Below are positions 53,241 to 62,340 of a stretch of DNA of 64,000 nt, piece after piece. The DNA is from Mesorhizobium sp. WSM4306. GTDB lineage: Bacteria; Pseudomonadota; Alphaproteobacteria; Rhizobiales; Rhizobiaceae. The notes beneath the pieces were generated by a model. The model ran no database searches and had not been told where the DNA came from. It saw only the letters and a program-made list of their open reading frames with translations. The DNA lies in contig NZ_VFTC01000026.1 in NCBI RefSeq assembly GCF_007003975.1, positions 1 to 64,000 of the forward strand. Direction: 5' to 3'. Every line of letters begins with the position of its first letter. The first letter of the stretch is position 1. Position numbers and translations under genes: made by a program.

Positions 53241-53413
53241 GCCTGCGATCCTTCTTTCCTCCATAATTTCGGATAAATACCCGATGTCAAGGAACGTTGG
53301 GAGCTACGGCACAAGGTTTCCAAGCTATCTTGCCAAAAGCCGACCGTCTGCAGTCGGTCCCATCCAAGACGTTCGAGGCCTTGATGCTAGGCGATGGCGG
53401 AAGCAACTCCCCA

Positions 53414-53659
53414 TCACCCCCCAGCCAGCCGCGGCAGCAGAAAAATCTCCGCCCCCTGCGGCAGTTCCTTCGACCAGGTATCGCGATAGATCGTGCCGTC
53501 GATGGCCACCGCGATGCCCTTCTCGATCCAGGGCTCGATGCCGGGATACTGTTCAGCCAGCTTCCTGAACAGCTCCCTGATGTCCTTGGCCTCGACCTCG
53601 ACCTTGCTCTGGCCGCCGGCGAGCTGGCCGAGGGCGCCCCAGAGGGTGACTTCGACCAT
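53414..53659 (-). CDS. MoaD/ThiS-family sulfur-carrier-like protein
   Basis: An 81-residue beta-grasp protein. It begins MVEVTLWGALGQLAGG and ends PRLAGG, with the C-terminal Gly-Gly needed for thiocarboxylate formation by MoaD proteins. It lies 66 bases after a molybdenum hydroxylase operon on the same strand, which suggests a role in cofactor sulfur supply for that enzyme. It could be a specialised MoaD or a different ubiquitin-like carrier. No moaE or moeB is in the window. Confidence 0.75.
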   Translation of the reverse strand: MVEVTLWGALGQLAGGQSKVEVEAKDIRELFRKLAEQYPGIEPWIEKGIAVAIDGTIYRDTWSKELPQGAEIFLLPRLAGG

Positions 53660-53684
53660 TTGCCAGACCTCGCTATTCTTGACC

Positions 53685-53732
53685 GAGCATGATGTTATCC
53701 GAAAACCGCTGCGCACTTTTCGGCATCATGCC
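53685..53732. repeat. Rhizobial palindromic repeat, copy 3
   Basis: Outer arms GCATGATG (53687) and CATCATGC (53724-53731), inner CCGAAAA/TTTTCGG. Same class as the copies at 7530 and 16650. The TGA stop of the molybdenum subunit gene falls in the right arm, so the repeat supplies the stop codon. Confidence 0.8.
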
Positions 53733-55996
53733 CTGCCTTCCCGTTCCGCCTCGATCGCGGCGAGGACGCGGGGCGGCGACATCGGGATGTGGGTCATGCG
53801 CACGCCGGCGGCGTTCGACATCGCATTGGCGATCGCCGCCAGCGGCGGCACTATCGAGGTTTCGCCGACGCCGCGCACGCCATAGGGGTGGTTGGGGTTG
53901 GGTATTTCCAGGATCTGCGTGTCGATCATCGGCAGGTCCGAGCAGACCGGGATGCGGTAGTCGAGGAAGCCGGCGTTCTGGAGGCGTCCATCCTTGCCGT
54001 AAATATACTCCTCGTTGAGCGCCCAGCCGATGCCTTGCGCGGCGCCGCCCTGGTACTGGCCCTCGACATAGGTCGGGTGCACCGCCTTGCCGGCATCCTG
54101 GATCACCGTGTAGCGGATCACGCGCGCGGCACCCGTCTCAGGGTCGACCTCGATGTCACAGATGTGGGTGGCGAAGGAGACGCCGGCGCCGTCGGCGACG
54201 AGTTCGCTGTGGCCGGCGATCGGCCCGCCGGTCTTGCCGGACGCGGCCGCGATCTCCTTCAGCGACAGGGCTGCGAGGTTGCCGTACTTCTCGCCCTTGG
54301 CGATGGCGTGGCCGTTCTCCCAGATCACGTCATCGACCGGGATGTCCCACATCTGCGCGGCGCGGTCGCGCAGGATCTTGATCGCGTTGCGAGCGGCCGA
54401 GATGGTCGCCATCGAGGACGAGAAGGTGCCGCGGCTGCCGTCGGTCATGTCGTTGTAACCGAGGCTGGAGGTGTCGGCGACCACCGCTTTGAGCTGGGCA
54501 TAGTCGATGCCGAGCTCTTCCGCCGCCACCAGCGACAGCGACGCACGTGAACCACCTACGTCCACCGTGCCGACAGCGAGCGACACCGAGCCATCCATGC
54601 CGATGTTCAGGTCCACGCAGGTCTGGCCGCCGAAGTTGAACCAGAAGCCGCAGGCCATGCCGCGGCCCTGGTTTTTGCCCAGCGGCGCCTTCATGTGCGG
54701 ATGGGTCTTCGCCGCTTCCAGCGTCGGGCCGATGCCGATCGGGCCATAGACCGGGCCATAGGAGGAGCGGGTGCCTTCCTGCGCGGCGTTCTTGATGCGG
54801 AACTCGACCGGATCCATGCCGAGCTCCTTGGCCAGCTCATCGACCGCACTTTCCACCGCGAACGCCGCCATGGGTGCGGAGGGCGCGCGATAGGCCGCGG
54901 TCTTCGGCCGGTTGACCAGCACTTCGTAGCCGACGGTCTTGACGTTATCGAGCTTGTAGCAGGCGAACGCCGTCATGGCGCCGATCTCGGCCCAGGTGCC
55001 GGCATAGGGGCCGCTGGAATAGCGCAGCGTCGCCTCGGCGGCGGTGATGGTGCCGTCCTTGCGGGCGCCGATCTTCACGTCGATCGAGGTCGCGCTGGTC
55101 GGGCCCGAGGCGCGGAACACCTCGTCGCGCGTCATGACCAGCTTCACCGGCCGGCCGGCCTTGCGTGACAGCGCGAGCGCCACCGGCTCGGCCCAGACAT
55201 GGGTCTTGCCGCCAAAGCCGCCGCCGATTTCCGACGAGGTGACGCGCAGCTTGGAGGCTTCCAGCCCGAGCAGTTGCGCGCAATGCTGGCGGTAGACGAA
55301 ATGCCCTTGCGTGCAGACCCAGAGGTCGGCGGTGCCGTCGGAGCTGACGTTCGCCACGCAGGCATGCGGCTCGATATAACCCTGATGCGTCTGCTCAGTC
55401 TTGAAGGAGCGCTCGACGATGAAGTCGGCGTGGCCGAAACCCTGATGGACATCGCCATGGCCGAACTGGCTGCGCTTGGTGACGTTGGAGGGCTTTACCG
55501 GCTTCTCCTCGAGGCCTTCGGTGAAGATGGTGTCGTTGATCAAGGGGGCAGTGTGCTTCATCGCCTCATCGACATCGGTGACATGCGGCAACAGCTCGTA
55601 GTCGACCTCGATCAGCTTCAGCGCCTGTCGCGCCGTGCGGGCATCGACGGCGGCGACCGCGGCCACGGCATGGCCGTCATAGAGCGCCTTGCTGCGCGCC
55701 ATGCAATTGTCGAGGACGTCGTACATGGCGGCATCGCCATCGGTCAGATCGGGCAAGTCGGCTGCGGTGATCACCGCTTTCACGCCGGCCAGCTTTTCCG
55801 CCTTCGAGGTGTCGATCTTCAGGATCTTTGCGTGGGCATGCGGGCTTCTGAGGACACGCCCGACCAGCTGTCCGGCCATGTTGAAGTCGGCGCCATAGCG
55901 GGCGCGTCCCGTCACCTTGTCGACACCGTCGGGGCGGATGGGGCGGGTGCCGACGGATGCAAATTTGCGGCCCGAAAAGCGCGGATCGAAATTCAT
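53726..55996 (-). CDS. Xanthine dehydrogenase-family Mo subunit
   Basis: A 756-residue molybdopterin-binding subunit of the CoxL/XdhB type. The head FASVGTRPIRPDGVDKVTGRARYGADF and the pterin segment SSEIGGGFGGKTHVWAEPVALAL are typical. The active-site Glu is in VRGVGETSIVPPLAAIANAM. No Tat signal is seen, so the complex is cytoplasmic. The CO-dehydrogenase-type active-site loop AYRCSFR is replaced by AYRAPSAP, so this is not form I CO dehydrogenase. Substrate is open: purines, aldehydes or N-heterocycles. The order on the minus strand is FAD, 2Fe-2S, Mo, then the MoaD-like gene. Confidence 0.92.
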   Translation of the reverse strand: MNFDPRFSGRKFASVGTRPIRPDGVDKVTGRARYGADFNMAGQLVGRVLRSPHAHAKILKIDTSKAEKLAGVKAVITAADLPDLTDGDAAMYDVLDNCMARSKALYDGHAVAAVAAVDARTARQALKLIEVDYELLPHVTDVDEAMKHTAPLINDTIFTEGLEEKPVKPSNVTKRSQFGHGDVHQGFGHADFIVERSFKTEQTHQGYIEPHACVANVSSDGTADLWVCTQGHFVYRQHCAQLLGLEASKLRVTSSEIGGGFGGKTHVWAEPVALALSRKAGRPVKLVMTRDEVFRASGPTSATSIDVKIGARKDGTITAAEATLRYSSGPYAGTWAEIGAMTAFACYKLDNVKTVGYEVLVNRPKTAAYRAPSAPMAAFAVESAVDELAKELGMDPVEFRIKNAAQEGTRSSYGPVYGPIGIGPTLEAAKTHPHMKAPLGKNQGRGMACGFWFNFGGQTCVDLNIGMDGSVSLAVGTVDVGGSRASLSLVAAEELGIDYAQLKAVVADTSSLGYNDMTDGSRGTFSSSMATISAARNAIKILRDRAAQMWDIPVDDVIWENGHAIAKGEKYGNLAALSLKEIAAASGKTGGPIAGHSELVADGAGVSFATHICDIEVDPETGAARVIRYTVIQDAGKAVHPTYVEGQYQGGAAQGIGWALNEEYIYGKDGRLQNAGFLDYRIPVCSDLPMIDTQILEIPNPNHPYGVRGVGETSIVPPLAAIANAMSNAAGVRMTHIPMSPPRVLAAIEAEREGRA

Positions 55997-55999
55997 GGC

Positions 56000-56476
56000 T
56001 TAGGCTCCCTTCATCACGTTGGCAGCGTCCTGGACGGCGCGCACGATCTTGTCGTAGCCCGTGCAGCGGCAGAGATTGCCGGCGAGGCCGAAGCGGATTT
56101 CTTCCTCGGACGGGTCGGGGTTTTTCGCCAGCAGGTCCTTCGCCGCGATCAAAAACCCCGGCGTGCAGATGCCGCATTGCAGGGCGGCGTGTTCGAGGAA
56201 TTTCTGCTGCAGCGTGTGCAGCTTCTCGCCGTGCGCCATGCCCTCGACGGTCTCGACCTGCCGGCCCTCGGCTTCGGCGCCCAGCACCAGGCACGAGCAG
56301 ACCAGCCGATCGTCGAGGATGATCGAGCAGGCGCCGCAGTCGCCGGTGCCGCAACCTTCCTTGGCGCCGGTCAGCCCAAGCCGATCGCGCAGGACGTCGA
56401 GCAACGTCTCGTCGGGTTGGCAAAGGTACTCGACGTGATCGCCGTTGATTGTCGTTGAAACTGCTACACCGGCCAT
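56000..56476 (-). CDS. Xanthine dehydrogenase-family [2Fe-2S] subunit
   Basis: A 158-residue electron carrier. Cluster motifs are CGTGDCGACSIILDDRLVCSC and CGICTPG with GNLCRCTGYDKI. Two adjacent ATGs exist; the second (56476) is six bases after AGGAGG and is used. Its start overlaps the stop of the FAD subunit. It transfers electrons from the Mo site to FAD. Confidence 0.93.
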   Translation of the reverse strand: MAGVAVSTTINGDHVEYLCQPDETLLDVLRDRLGLTGAKEGCGTGDCGACSIILDDRLVCSCLVLGAEAEGRQVETVEGMAHGEKLHTLQQKFLEHAALQCGICTPGFLIAAKDLLAKNPDPSEEEIRFGLAGNLCRCTGYDKIVRAVQDAANVMKGA

Positions 56477-57336
56477 CATTTGCCTCCTGCACGTGCGTAG
56501 GCGGTCGTCGCGGCACGTCTGGCCAGCACGCCCGCAACTTTTCGTCTGAATTCGATGGTGCCGCGCTTGTCGTCGATGGGCCGGCAGGCCCCGGCGCAGA
56601 CCTTGGCAAGCCGCTCAAGCGCTGCTTCGTCGAGCTTCCTGCCGATCAGAGCCTCGGCGGCCTCTTCGACCAAAAGCACCGTCGGTGCCGCGGCGCCCAG
56701 CGCGACGCGGGCGGCTGTGACGACGCCGTGCTCGTCAAGCGTCAGGTTCACGCCGGCGCTGACCACGGCGATGTCCATCTCGGTGCGCGGAATGAATCGG
56801 AGATAGGCATCGCCCGAACGCGGCGCGCGTTTGTCGAGCAGGATCGCCTCGATGATCTCGCCCTTGGCGAGCGAGGTCTTGCCCGGCCCGATCGGCACGG
56901 CCTCCACGGCAATGGTGCGCTTGCCCGAGGGACCGGCAATCACCGCCTTGGCGCCGGCGGCCACCAAAGCCGGGACGCTGTCGGCGGCCGGCGAAGCGTT
57001 GCAGAGATTACCGGTTATCGTACAACGACCCTGCACCTGCTTCGAGCCGATCAGCTTTGCCGCTTCGACGACGCCGGGCCATGCCGTCTTCAGAGCTGAG
57101 TTTTCTCCCAGCACGGCGCAAGCAACAGCCGCGCCGATGCTGAAGCCATCGGCTGTTTGCCTGATCTCGCCCAGGCCCTCGATCGCCTTTATGTCGACGA
57201 TCAGGTCGGGTTCGACAAACCCGCCCTTCATCCTCACCAGAAGGTCGCTGCCTCCTGCCAGAATGGCGGATGTGCCGGAAGAGCCGGCCAGCAGGCCAAC
57301 GGCATCTTCGATTGAAAGCGGACGTATGTAACGCAT
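56476..57336 (-). CDS. Xanthine dehydrogenase-family FAD-binding subunit
   Basis: A 286-residue FAD subunit. FAD contacts are in AILAGGSDLLVRMKGG near the N terminus and TITGNLCNASPAADSVPALVA in the middle. MRYIRPLSIEDAVGLL is a usual beginning, so this Met was chosen. The CO-dehydrogenase-like medium-subunit family is typical. It is the first gene of the operon on this strand, and no regulator is next to it except the divergent LysR beyond the epimerase. Confidence 0.93.
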   Translation of the reverse strand: MRYIRPLSIEDAVGLLAGSSGTSAILAGGSDLLVRMKGGFVEPDLIVDIKAIEGLGEIRQTADGFSIGAAVACAVLGENSALKTAWPGVVEAAKLIGSKQVQGRCTITGNLCNASPAADSVPALVAAGAKAVIAGPSGKRTIAVEAVPIGPGKTSLAKGEIIEAILLDKRAPRSGDAYLRFIPRTEMDIAVVSAGVNLTLDEHGVVTAARVALGAAAPTVLLVEEAAEALIGRKLDEAALERLAKVCAGACRPIDDKRGTIEFRRKVAGVLARRAATTAYARAGGK

Positions 57337-57477
57337 CGTCTCCCCTTGGTCATCGTGATCTCGCCGACCGTTATAAACAGTCTCCTCATAATGACCATCC
57401 GGTTGCTCATTTCCGCGATTGGGCCAGGTGCGAGTTGGGTTCCATACCAAGCGTGGCTGACGCCCTACACTGTATGC

Positions 57478-58434
57478 CTATGCTGCGTCTTTTGCACGAG
57501 GGGCGGTGATGCCGATGTCATCGAGCGCCTCTGCCACAGCCTGATCCAGCGGCGTGTGCGGGACATCGCCGATGATGCCTTCCAGCCGGTCGGACACGAG
57601 CCGGTGCGGTTCGAAGCGCAGATAAGACATCGAGACGATCTCGCGCCACATCGCCACGAACGGGCTGCCGGCGCGCAGCACCCACCAAGGCATGAAGGTG
57701 AGCTTCAGCGGACGGCCCAGCGCCTTCTCGGCCGCCGCCTTGATGTCCATGTCGGTGACGGCATGGCCGGGGAAGTTGAGCACCTCGTAGAAACCGAGCT
57801 TGCCCAGATTGCGCACCAGCCCGACGAAGCCGACGGCGAAGTCCGGTAAATAGGCCCATTCATGCACGAGGTTGGCCGGGCCGGGCGCGGTGTAGACGCC
57901 CTTGTTCATCTTGGCGGCGACGACAAGGTCGAACCATGATCCGCTGCCGGTGCCGCCGAAGAAGTCGCCGGCGCGCAGAATGATGGTGCGGACGCGGCCG
58001 GCATCGGCCTCGCGGCGAAACAGCGCTTCCATGGCACAGCGGATGCGGCCTTTTTCGGTGGTCGGGCGGAAGGGGGTGTCCTCGGTGACCACCTGCGGCA
58101 TTGGCGAGCCGTAGTTGTAGACGGTGCCGGGGAAGAGATGCAGCGCGCCATTGGCATGGCAGGCGGCCATGACGTTTTCCGCCATCGGCAGGCATTTGCC
58201 CCAGTCGGTGTAGATCGGGTTGAGGCCATTGAAGACGATGTCGACGCCCTCGGTGGCGCTGATAAGCGACTGGGGGTCCATGGCGTCGCCGGCGACGGAA
58301 GTGGCGCCGTCGAGTTCGGCCGGCACCTTGCCAGTGCGGGTGACGGCGCGGACGTCGAAGCCGGCGTCGATGAAGGCTTTGCCAACCACGCGGCCGAGCC
58401 GGCCATTGGCGCCGAGAATTGCGATCTTGGTCAT
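57478..58434 (-). CDS. NAD(P)-dependent epimerase/dehydratase-like protein
   Basis: A 318-residue Rossmann-fold protein of the extended or atypical SDR class. The cofactor motif is GANGRLGRVVG near the N terminus. LFPGTVYNYGSPMPQV gives the Tyr-containing region (YNYG), but the usual YxxxK is not clear, as in atypical members acting on isoprenoid or sugar substrates. The function is unknown. A LysR gene is divergent, starts 96 bases apart, and a T-N11-A box lies between. Confidence 0.82.
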   Translation of the reverse strand: MTKIAILGANGRLGRVVGKAFIDAGFDVRAVTRTGKVPAELDGATSVAGDAMDPQSLISATEGVDIVFNGLNPIYTDWGKCLPMAENVMAACHANGALHLFPGTVYNYGSPMPQVVTEDTPFRPTTEKGRIRCAMEALFRREADAGRVRTIILRAGDFFGGTGSGSWFDLVVAAKMNKGVYTAPGPANLVHEWAYLPDFAVGFVGLVRNLGKLGFYEVLNFPGHAVTDMDIKAAAEKALGRPLKLTFMPWWVLRAGSPFVAMWREIVSMSYLRFEPHRLVSDRLEGIIGDVPHTPLDQAVAEALDDIGITAPRAKDAA

Positions 58435-58476
58435 TTTTCGTCTCCGTGTTTGTGTTTGCAGGCCGAATATGATGCC

Positions 58477-58492
58477 TTCATCTTCGAATGAA
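58477..58492. promoter_or_regulatory. Candidate LysR box
   Basis: TTCAT and ATGAA are inverted arms around six bases, TTCATCTTCGAATGAA, a T-N11-A type palindrome. It lies between the divergent epimerase and lysR genes, where LysR regulators normally bind. Confidence 0.55.
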
Positions 58493-58529
58493 AATTGACT
58501 ACGAATGCAGGTTTGATATTCATAAGTGA

Positions 58530-59438
58530 ATGACAGAGATCGACTGGAACCTGATCAAGAGCTTCGTCACCGTGGCTGAAAGCGGCAGCCTGTCGGCCGC
58601 GGCGCGAAAGCTATCGGCCAGCCAGCCGACGCTTGGGCGCCACATCGGCGAGCTTGAACAGGCGCTCGGCGTCACCCTGTTTCGGCGCGGGCGGCGCGGC
58701 TATGCGCTGACGGAAGCCGGCGCCACGCTGTTCGAGCGCGGCAGAGCGGTGAGCGAACAAGCGAGCGCCTTTTCACTGCTGGCGCTGGGTTCGGTCGAGG
58801 CGATCGAAGGCACGGTGCGCATCGCCGCCAGCGAGGTGGTGGCAGCCTATGTGCTGCCAACAATGACGGCGCGGCTCGGCATCGAGGAGCCCGGCATCGA
58901 GGTCGAGATCGTTGCCTCGAACCAGGTCGAGAACCTGCTGCGCCGGGATGCCGATATCGCCATCCGCATGGTCAAGCCGGCGCAGAACGAGCTGACGGCG
59001 CGCAAGGTCTGCGACATTGCGCTGTGCTGCTGCGCGGCCAAATCCTATCTCGACCGGCACGGCCGCCCGCTGGCGCCAGCCGACCTTGTCGGCCACCCGC
59101 TGATCGGCTTTGACCGCAGCGACGAAATGATCCGCGGCTTTACCCAGTTCGGCATCCCGATAACCCGCAGCAATTTTCGTTTCAGGACCGACAACCAGAT
59201 CGTCTTGTGGGAGGCGCTGCGGGCGGGAAACGGCATCGGCCTCGGCCAGGAGCCGCTGGCCGACAGCGACCCGTTGCTGGAAAAACTGCTGCCCGGCCTG
59301 CCCTTGCCCAGCCTGCCGGTGTGGCTGGCCATGCATCGCGACGTGCGCACCAGCGTGCGCATCCGCCGTGTCGCGGATTTCCTCTACGAGGAGCTGAAGC
59401 GTTATTCGGCCGGGACGGGCGCGAATTCGGCGCGGTGA
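58530..59438 (+). CDS. LysR-family transcriptional regulator
   Basis: A 302-residue activator/repressor. The N-terminal winged helix reads LIKSFVTVAESGSLSAAARKLSASQPTLGRHIGELEQALG. The rest is a periplasmic-binding-like effector domain. It is divergent from the epimerase, its likely target. Its 3' end overlaps the 3' end of the MFS gene by 37 bases on the other strand. Confidence 0.93.
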   Translation: MTEIDWNLIKSFVTVAESGSLSAAARKLSASQPTLGRHIGELEQALGVTLFRRGRRGYALTEAGATLFERGRAVSEQASAFSLLALGSVEAIEGTVRIAASEVVAAYVLPTMTARLGIEEPGIEVEIVASNQVENLLRRDADIAIRMVKPAQNELTARKVCDIALCCCAAKSYLDRHGRPLAPADLVGHPLIGFDRSDEMIRGFTQFGIPITRSNFRFRTDNQIVLWEALRAGNGIGLGQEPLADSDPLLEKLLPGLPLPSLPVWLAMHRDVRTSVRIRRVADFLYEELKRYSAGTGANSAR

Positions 59439-60577
59439 GCGAGCCCGGCCATCAACAGCACAACGATCAGCAGGCCCGACATGGCGACGAAGATCGGCCC
59501 GAAGCTCGAATGCTCGGCGACGAAGCCGATCGCCGACGGCGCCACCAATATGCCGGAATAGCCCATGGTGGTGACGACGCTCATGCCGGTGCCCGATGAC
59601 ATGCCTTCCTGGTTGCCGCCGGCCGAAAAGATGATCGGCACCATATTGGCGATGCCGAAGCCGCAGAGAGCAAAGGCCGCGATGGCGATCCAAGGCGAGG
59701 GCGCCAGGCCGGCGACCAGCATGCCGGCGGCGGCGACGATGGCCGAGCCGCGCAGCGTCGCTACCGCGCCGAAGCGGTTGCGCACGCCGTCGCCGAAGAA
59801 GCGCATGATCGCCATGACACCGGAGAAGGCGGCGTAGGCAAGACCGGCAATGGCAAGGTCGGCGCCAAGCTCTTGCCTCAGGTAAAGCGCCGCCCAGTCG
59901 AGCACGGCGCCCTCGGAGATCATGGTCAGCAGGGCCATCAGCCCGACCAGATAGACCAGCGGATTGGCCGGCAGCGCGAATTTGTGATGCTCGGCGGCCT
60001 GCGGTTTGTCCTCGGCGATGAGATAGCCGACCGCCACGGCTATGACGGCAAAGGCAAGCACCGTCACGACAGCCGCATGGGCAAGATGGCCGTAAGTCTG
60101 GATGGCGTAACCGCCGAGACCGCCGCCGGCGAAACCGCCAAGGCTCCAGAAGCCATGCGACGACGACATGATGGCGCGGGACAGCCGGCGCTCCACCACC
60201 ACGGCATTGGCGTTCATGGCGACATCCATGCCGCCGATCGAGCCGCCGAAGATGATCATGGCGATCGCCGCCAGCGGCACGTTGGGCGCCAGCGCCACCA
60301 CCAGCAGGCCGAGGCTGCCGCACAGGCCGAACCAGCGCAGCACGGTGCGCGAGCCATGTTTGGAGATCAGTTGCCCGCACCAGCTCATGGCCGCGACCGC
60401 GCCGACGCCGAACAGAAGGATCAGCAAACCGAGCGTGAATTTTGTGATGTCGAGCCGAGTCAGGAACACCGGAATCTGCGGCGCCCAGCTGCCGGTCAGG
60501 AAGCCGTTGGCGAGAAAGATGCTTGCTACGGCCCATCGCCCGCGAATGGCGCCCTGTATGGTGTTTTGCGCGTCCAT
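59402..60577 (-). CDS. Major facilitator superfamily transporter
   Basis: A 391-residue carrier with 12 predicted spans. Segments GLLILLFGVGAVAAMSWCGQL (TM2 and loop) and SSHGFWSLGGFAGGGLGG (TM5) are typical of the MFS subfamily near YbjJ. Substrate unknown. A Met at 60595 is also possible; the one used precedes DAQNTIQGAIRGRW. Tail-to-tail overlap of 37 bases with lysR means that neither gene has its own intergenic terminator. Confidence 0.9.
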   Translation of the reverse strand: MDAQNTIQGAIRGRWAVASIFLANGFLTGSWAPQIPVFLTRLDITKFTLGLLILLFGVGAVAAMSWCGQLISKHGSRTVLRWFGLCGSLGLLVVALAPNVPLAAIAMIIFGGSIGGMDVAMNANAVVVERRLSRAIMSSSHGFWSLGGFAGGGLGGYAIQTYGHLAHAAVVTVLAFAVIAVAVGYLIAEDKPQAAEHHKFALPANPLVYLVGLMALLTMISEGAVLDWAALYLRQELGADLAIAGLAYAAFSGVMAIMRFFGDGVRNRFGAVATLRGSAIVAAAGMLVAGLAPSPWIAIAAFALCGFGIANMVPIIFSAGGNQEGMSSGTGMSVVTTMGYSGILVAPSAIGFVAEHSSFGPIFVAMSGLLIVVLLMAGLAHRAEFAPVPAE

Positions 60578-60736
60578 GGGTTCGAATCCGGTCAAAAATG
60601 GCTTTGCGCGGCAAATTAGATCGATTCAATCTGCAGTCAAGCGCCTGGCTGCGAGGAATGTTTGGACCAAAGGCCAACGTGGGTCGGTACCGTTCATGGC
60701 GAACTACTACGTCGGAGATTAGGAAGACGCCTCTCC

Positions 60737-60948
60737 CTTCGTCATCCACGGGCGAAGCAAGGAGCGTAGCGACGCGGCGCAGACCCGAGGATCCATTCCG
60801 TGCCGTCTGTGCGGTGCTACGGCGCAGAATCAGGCATGGTGGGCGCGACCTTCATTCTGAGCCGTTGCGCTCTTCGGCCGATGTCACGGCATGGATCCCA
60901 GGGTTTCCGCTACGTCGCTTCGCAACTGCTCCACCCTAGATGACGAAG
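60737..60948. repeat. Large imperfect inverted repeat in a 430-base intergenic region
   Basis: Arms 60737-60802 and 60885-60948 share CTTCGTCATC, AGCGACG and GGATCCAT blocks in inverted order, about 65 bases each with roughly a quarter mismatched, around an 82-base loop. The whole gap 60578-61007 holds no gene that I can support. The element is probably a dispersed mesorhizobial repeat. Confidence 0.8.
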
Positions 60949-61007
60949 TCGCGTAGGGCCCCGCCAATCGCGGGCGCGCAGTCGCCTATAGCGTTGCCAG
61001 CGGGGTG

Positions 61008-61316
61008 CTAATGATCCCTCGGCCGCCTCGCCTCGAACTCTGCTTTCTTGGCGTCCGAAGCCTCGGTCTGGTTCAGCGCCTGCCATTGTGCATACGGCAT
61101 GCCGTAGACGATCTCGCGCGACTGATCCTTGCCGAGGTCGACGCCCTCGGCATTGGCGGCCTCGCGATACCAGTTCGACAGGCAGTTGCGGCAGAAGCCG
61201 GCGAGATTCATCAGGTCGATGTTCTGCACATCGCTGCGCTCGCGCAGATGGTCGACCAGCCGGCGGAAGGCGGCGGCCTCGAAATCGCGTTTCTGTTCGT
61301 CGCTGAGCTCGGTCAT
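61008..61316 (-). CDS. DUF1244 family protein
   Basis: A 102-residue small soluble protein. DFEAAAFRRLVDHLRERSDVQNIDLMNLAGFCRNCLSNWYREAA is the family core, with FCRNC as the conserved Cys pair, and GMPYAQWQ follows. The structure-known family has no assigned function. It sits 10 bases after the stop of the amidohydrolase gene on the same strand, so both are probably cotranscribed. Confidence 0.9.
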   Translation of the reverse strand: MTELSDEQKRDFEAAAFRRLVDHLRERSDVQNIDLMNLAGFCRNCLSNWYREAANAEGVDLGKDQSREIVYGMPYAQWQALNQTEASDAKKAEFEARRPRDH

Positions 61317-61326
61317 GTCTTGATCC

Positions 61327-62124
61327 TCACCGCGGCCCGGTGCGCGAGCCGAACATCCTCACGTCATGTATATCGGGACGACGATTGATCGCGTCAACGA
61401 TCGGCGCCAGCCGTTCAGCCCACGCGATCGCACCCTTCTGATCAGCGATCAGGTCCTGACGGATCTCGATCAGCGCATGGGCAAAGCCGTTGACGATGGC
61501 GTGCTTGAACATGGTGTCGCCGCGCAGTGCACCATCATAGGGTTCGTTGTCGCCGACGACGAGGTCTTTATCCTCCTCCAGCATGTCGATCAGCGGCCGC
61601 GCCACGCGGTCGTCGAGGTCCCACAAGATGCCGACATGCCAGGGCCGCGCAATACCTTGCATGGCCGGGGTGAAGGAGTGCACGGAGAAGATGAAAGGCG
61701 CTTTGCCTGAAGCCTGCGCCACCGAGGCGATCATGGCGCCGACCGCGTCGTGATAAGGCCGGTAGAAGCCGTCGAGCCGCCTTTCGCGTTCTTCCGGTGC
61801 CATCGGGTAGTTTCCCGGCACCACGGTGCCGTCATAGAGCTGACGGATCAGCGTCGGGTCGTCCTCGCCACGATTGGGGTCGATCAACAGGCGCGAAAAA
61901 TTGGCGATCACCGCCGGTACGTCGAGCGCCGCCGCCAGTTCGCGCGTCACGGTCTCGACGCCGATGTCGTAAGCGATATGGCGCTCGAGTTGTGCCGCCG
62001 GCAGGCCGAGGCTGCCATACTCATCCGGCAAGTCGCGGCGGGCATGGTCGGCGATCAGCACGATGCCTCGCTTGCGGTCGCCTTCGACAAGATCGAAAGG
62101 CGCGAAAACTGTGGATCGGGTCAT
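61327..62124 (-). CDS. N-formylglutamate amidohydrolase-family protein
   Basis: A 265-residue hydrolase. The start FDLVEGDRKRGIVLIADHARRDLP, the block SRLLIDPNR and later FIFSVHSFTPAM carry the family His and Asp residues that bind zinc. In histidine breakdown it releases glutamate and formate, but no hut genes are nearby, and many rhizobial copies may act on other N-acyl amides. The Met used starts TRSTVFAPFDLV; longer frames are low quality. Confidence 0.9.
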   Translation of the reverse strand: MTRSTVFAPFDLVEGDRKRGIVLIADHARRDLPDEYGSLGLPAAQLERHIAYDIGVETVTRELAAALDVPAVIANFSRLLIDPNRGEDDPTLIRQLYDGTVVPGNYPMAPEERERRLDGFYRPYHDAVGAMIASVAQASGKAPFIFSVHSFTPAMQGIARPWHVGILWDLDDRVARPLIDMLEEDKDLVVGDNEPYDGALRGDTMFKHAIVNGFAHALIEIRQDLIADQKGAIAWAERLAPIVDAINRRPDIHDVRMFGSRTGPR

Positions 62125-62340
62125 TGGCTGAAAAGGTCTGTTCGCTGGCGTCGGGGAGGGTGCTATCGTCATTACCCACGAAGAGGACGCTGGCGCAATG
62201 CCGTTGTTTGGCCACGGTTTCTGCGAAAATCCGGTCACGCGCGGCAGATTGCGTGTCGGGGGCCTTTCTAAATCGATTGGAATTGGACAGAACGGCGCGT
62301 TGACATGCGCCCGGACTTTTCCGAAAAGGGGCGTTGAGAG

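Noticed and set aside
53726..55996. Form I CO dehydrogenase large subunit (coxL)
   Set aside because: The family fits but the characteristic AYRCSFR loop is absent (AYRAPSAP here), so CO oxidation is not supported.
61327..62124. Histidine utilisation operon member hutG
   Set aside because: No hutU, hutH, hutI or hutC nearby. Neighbours are DUF1244 and DUF1036 genes.
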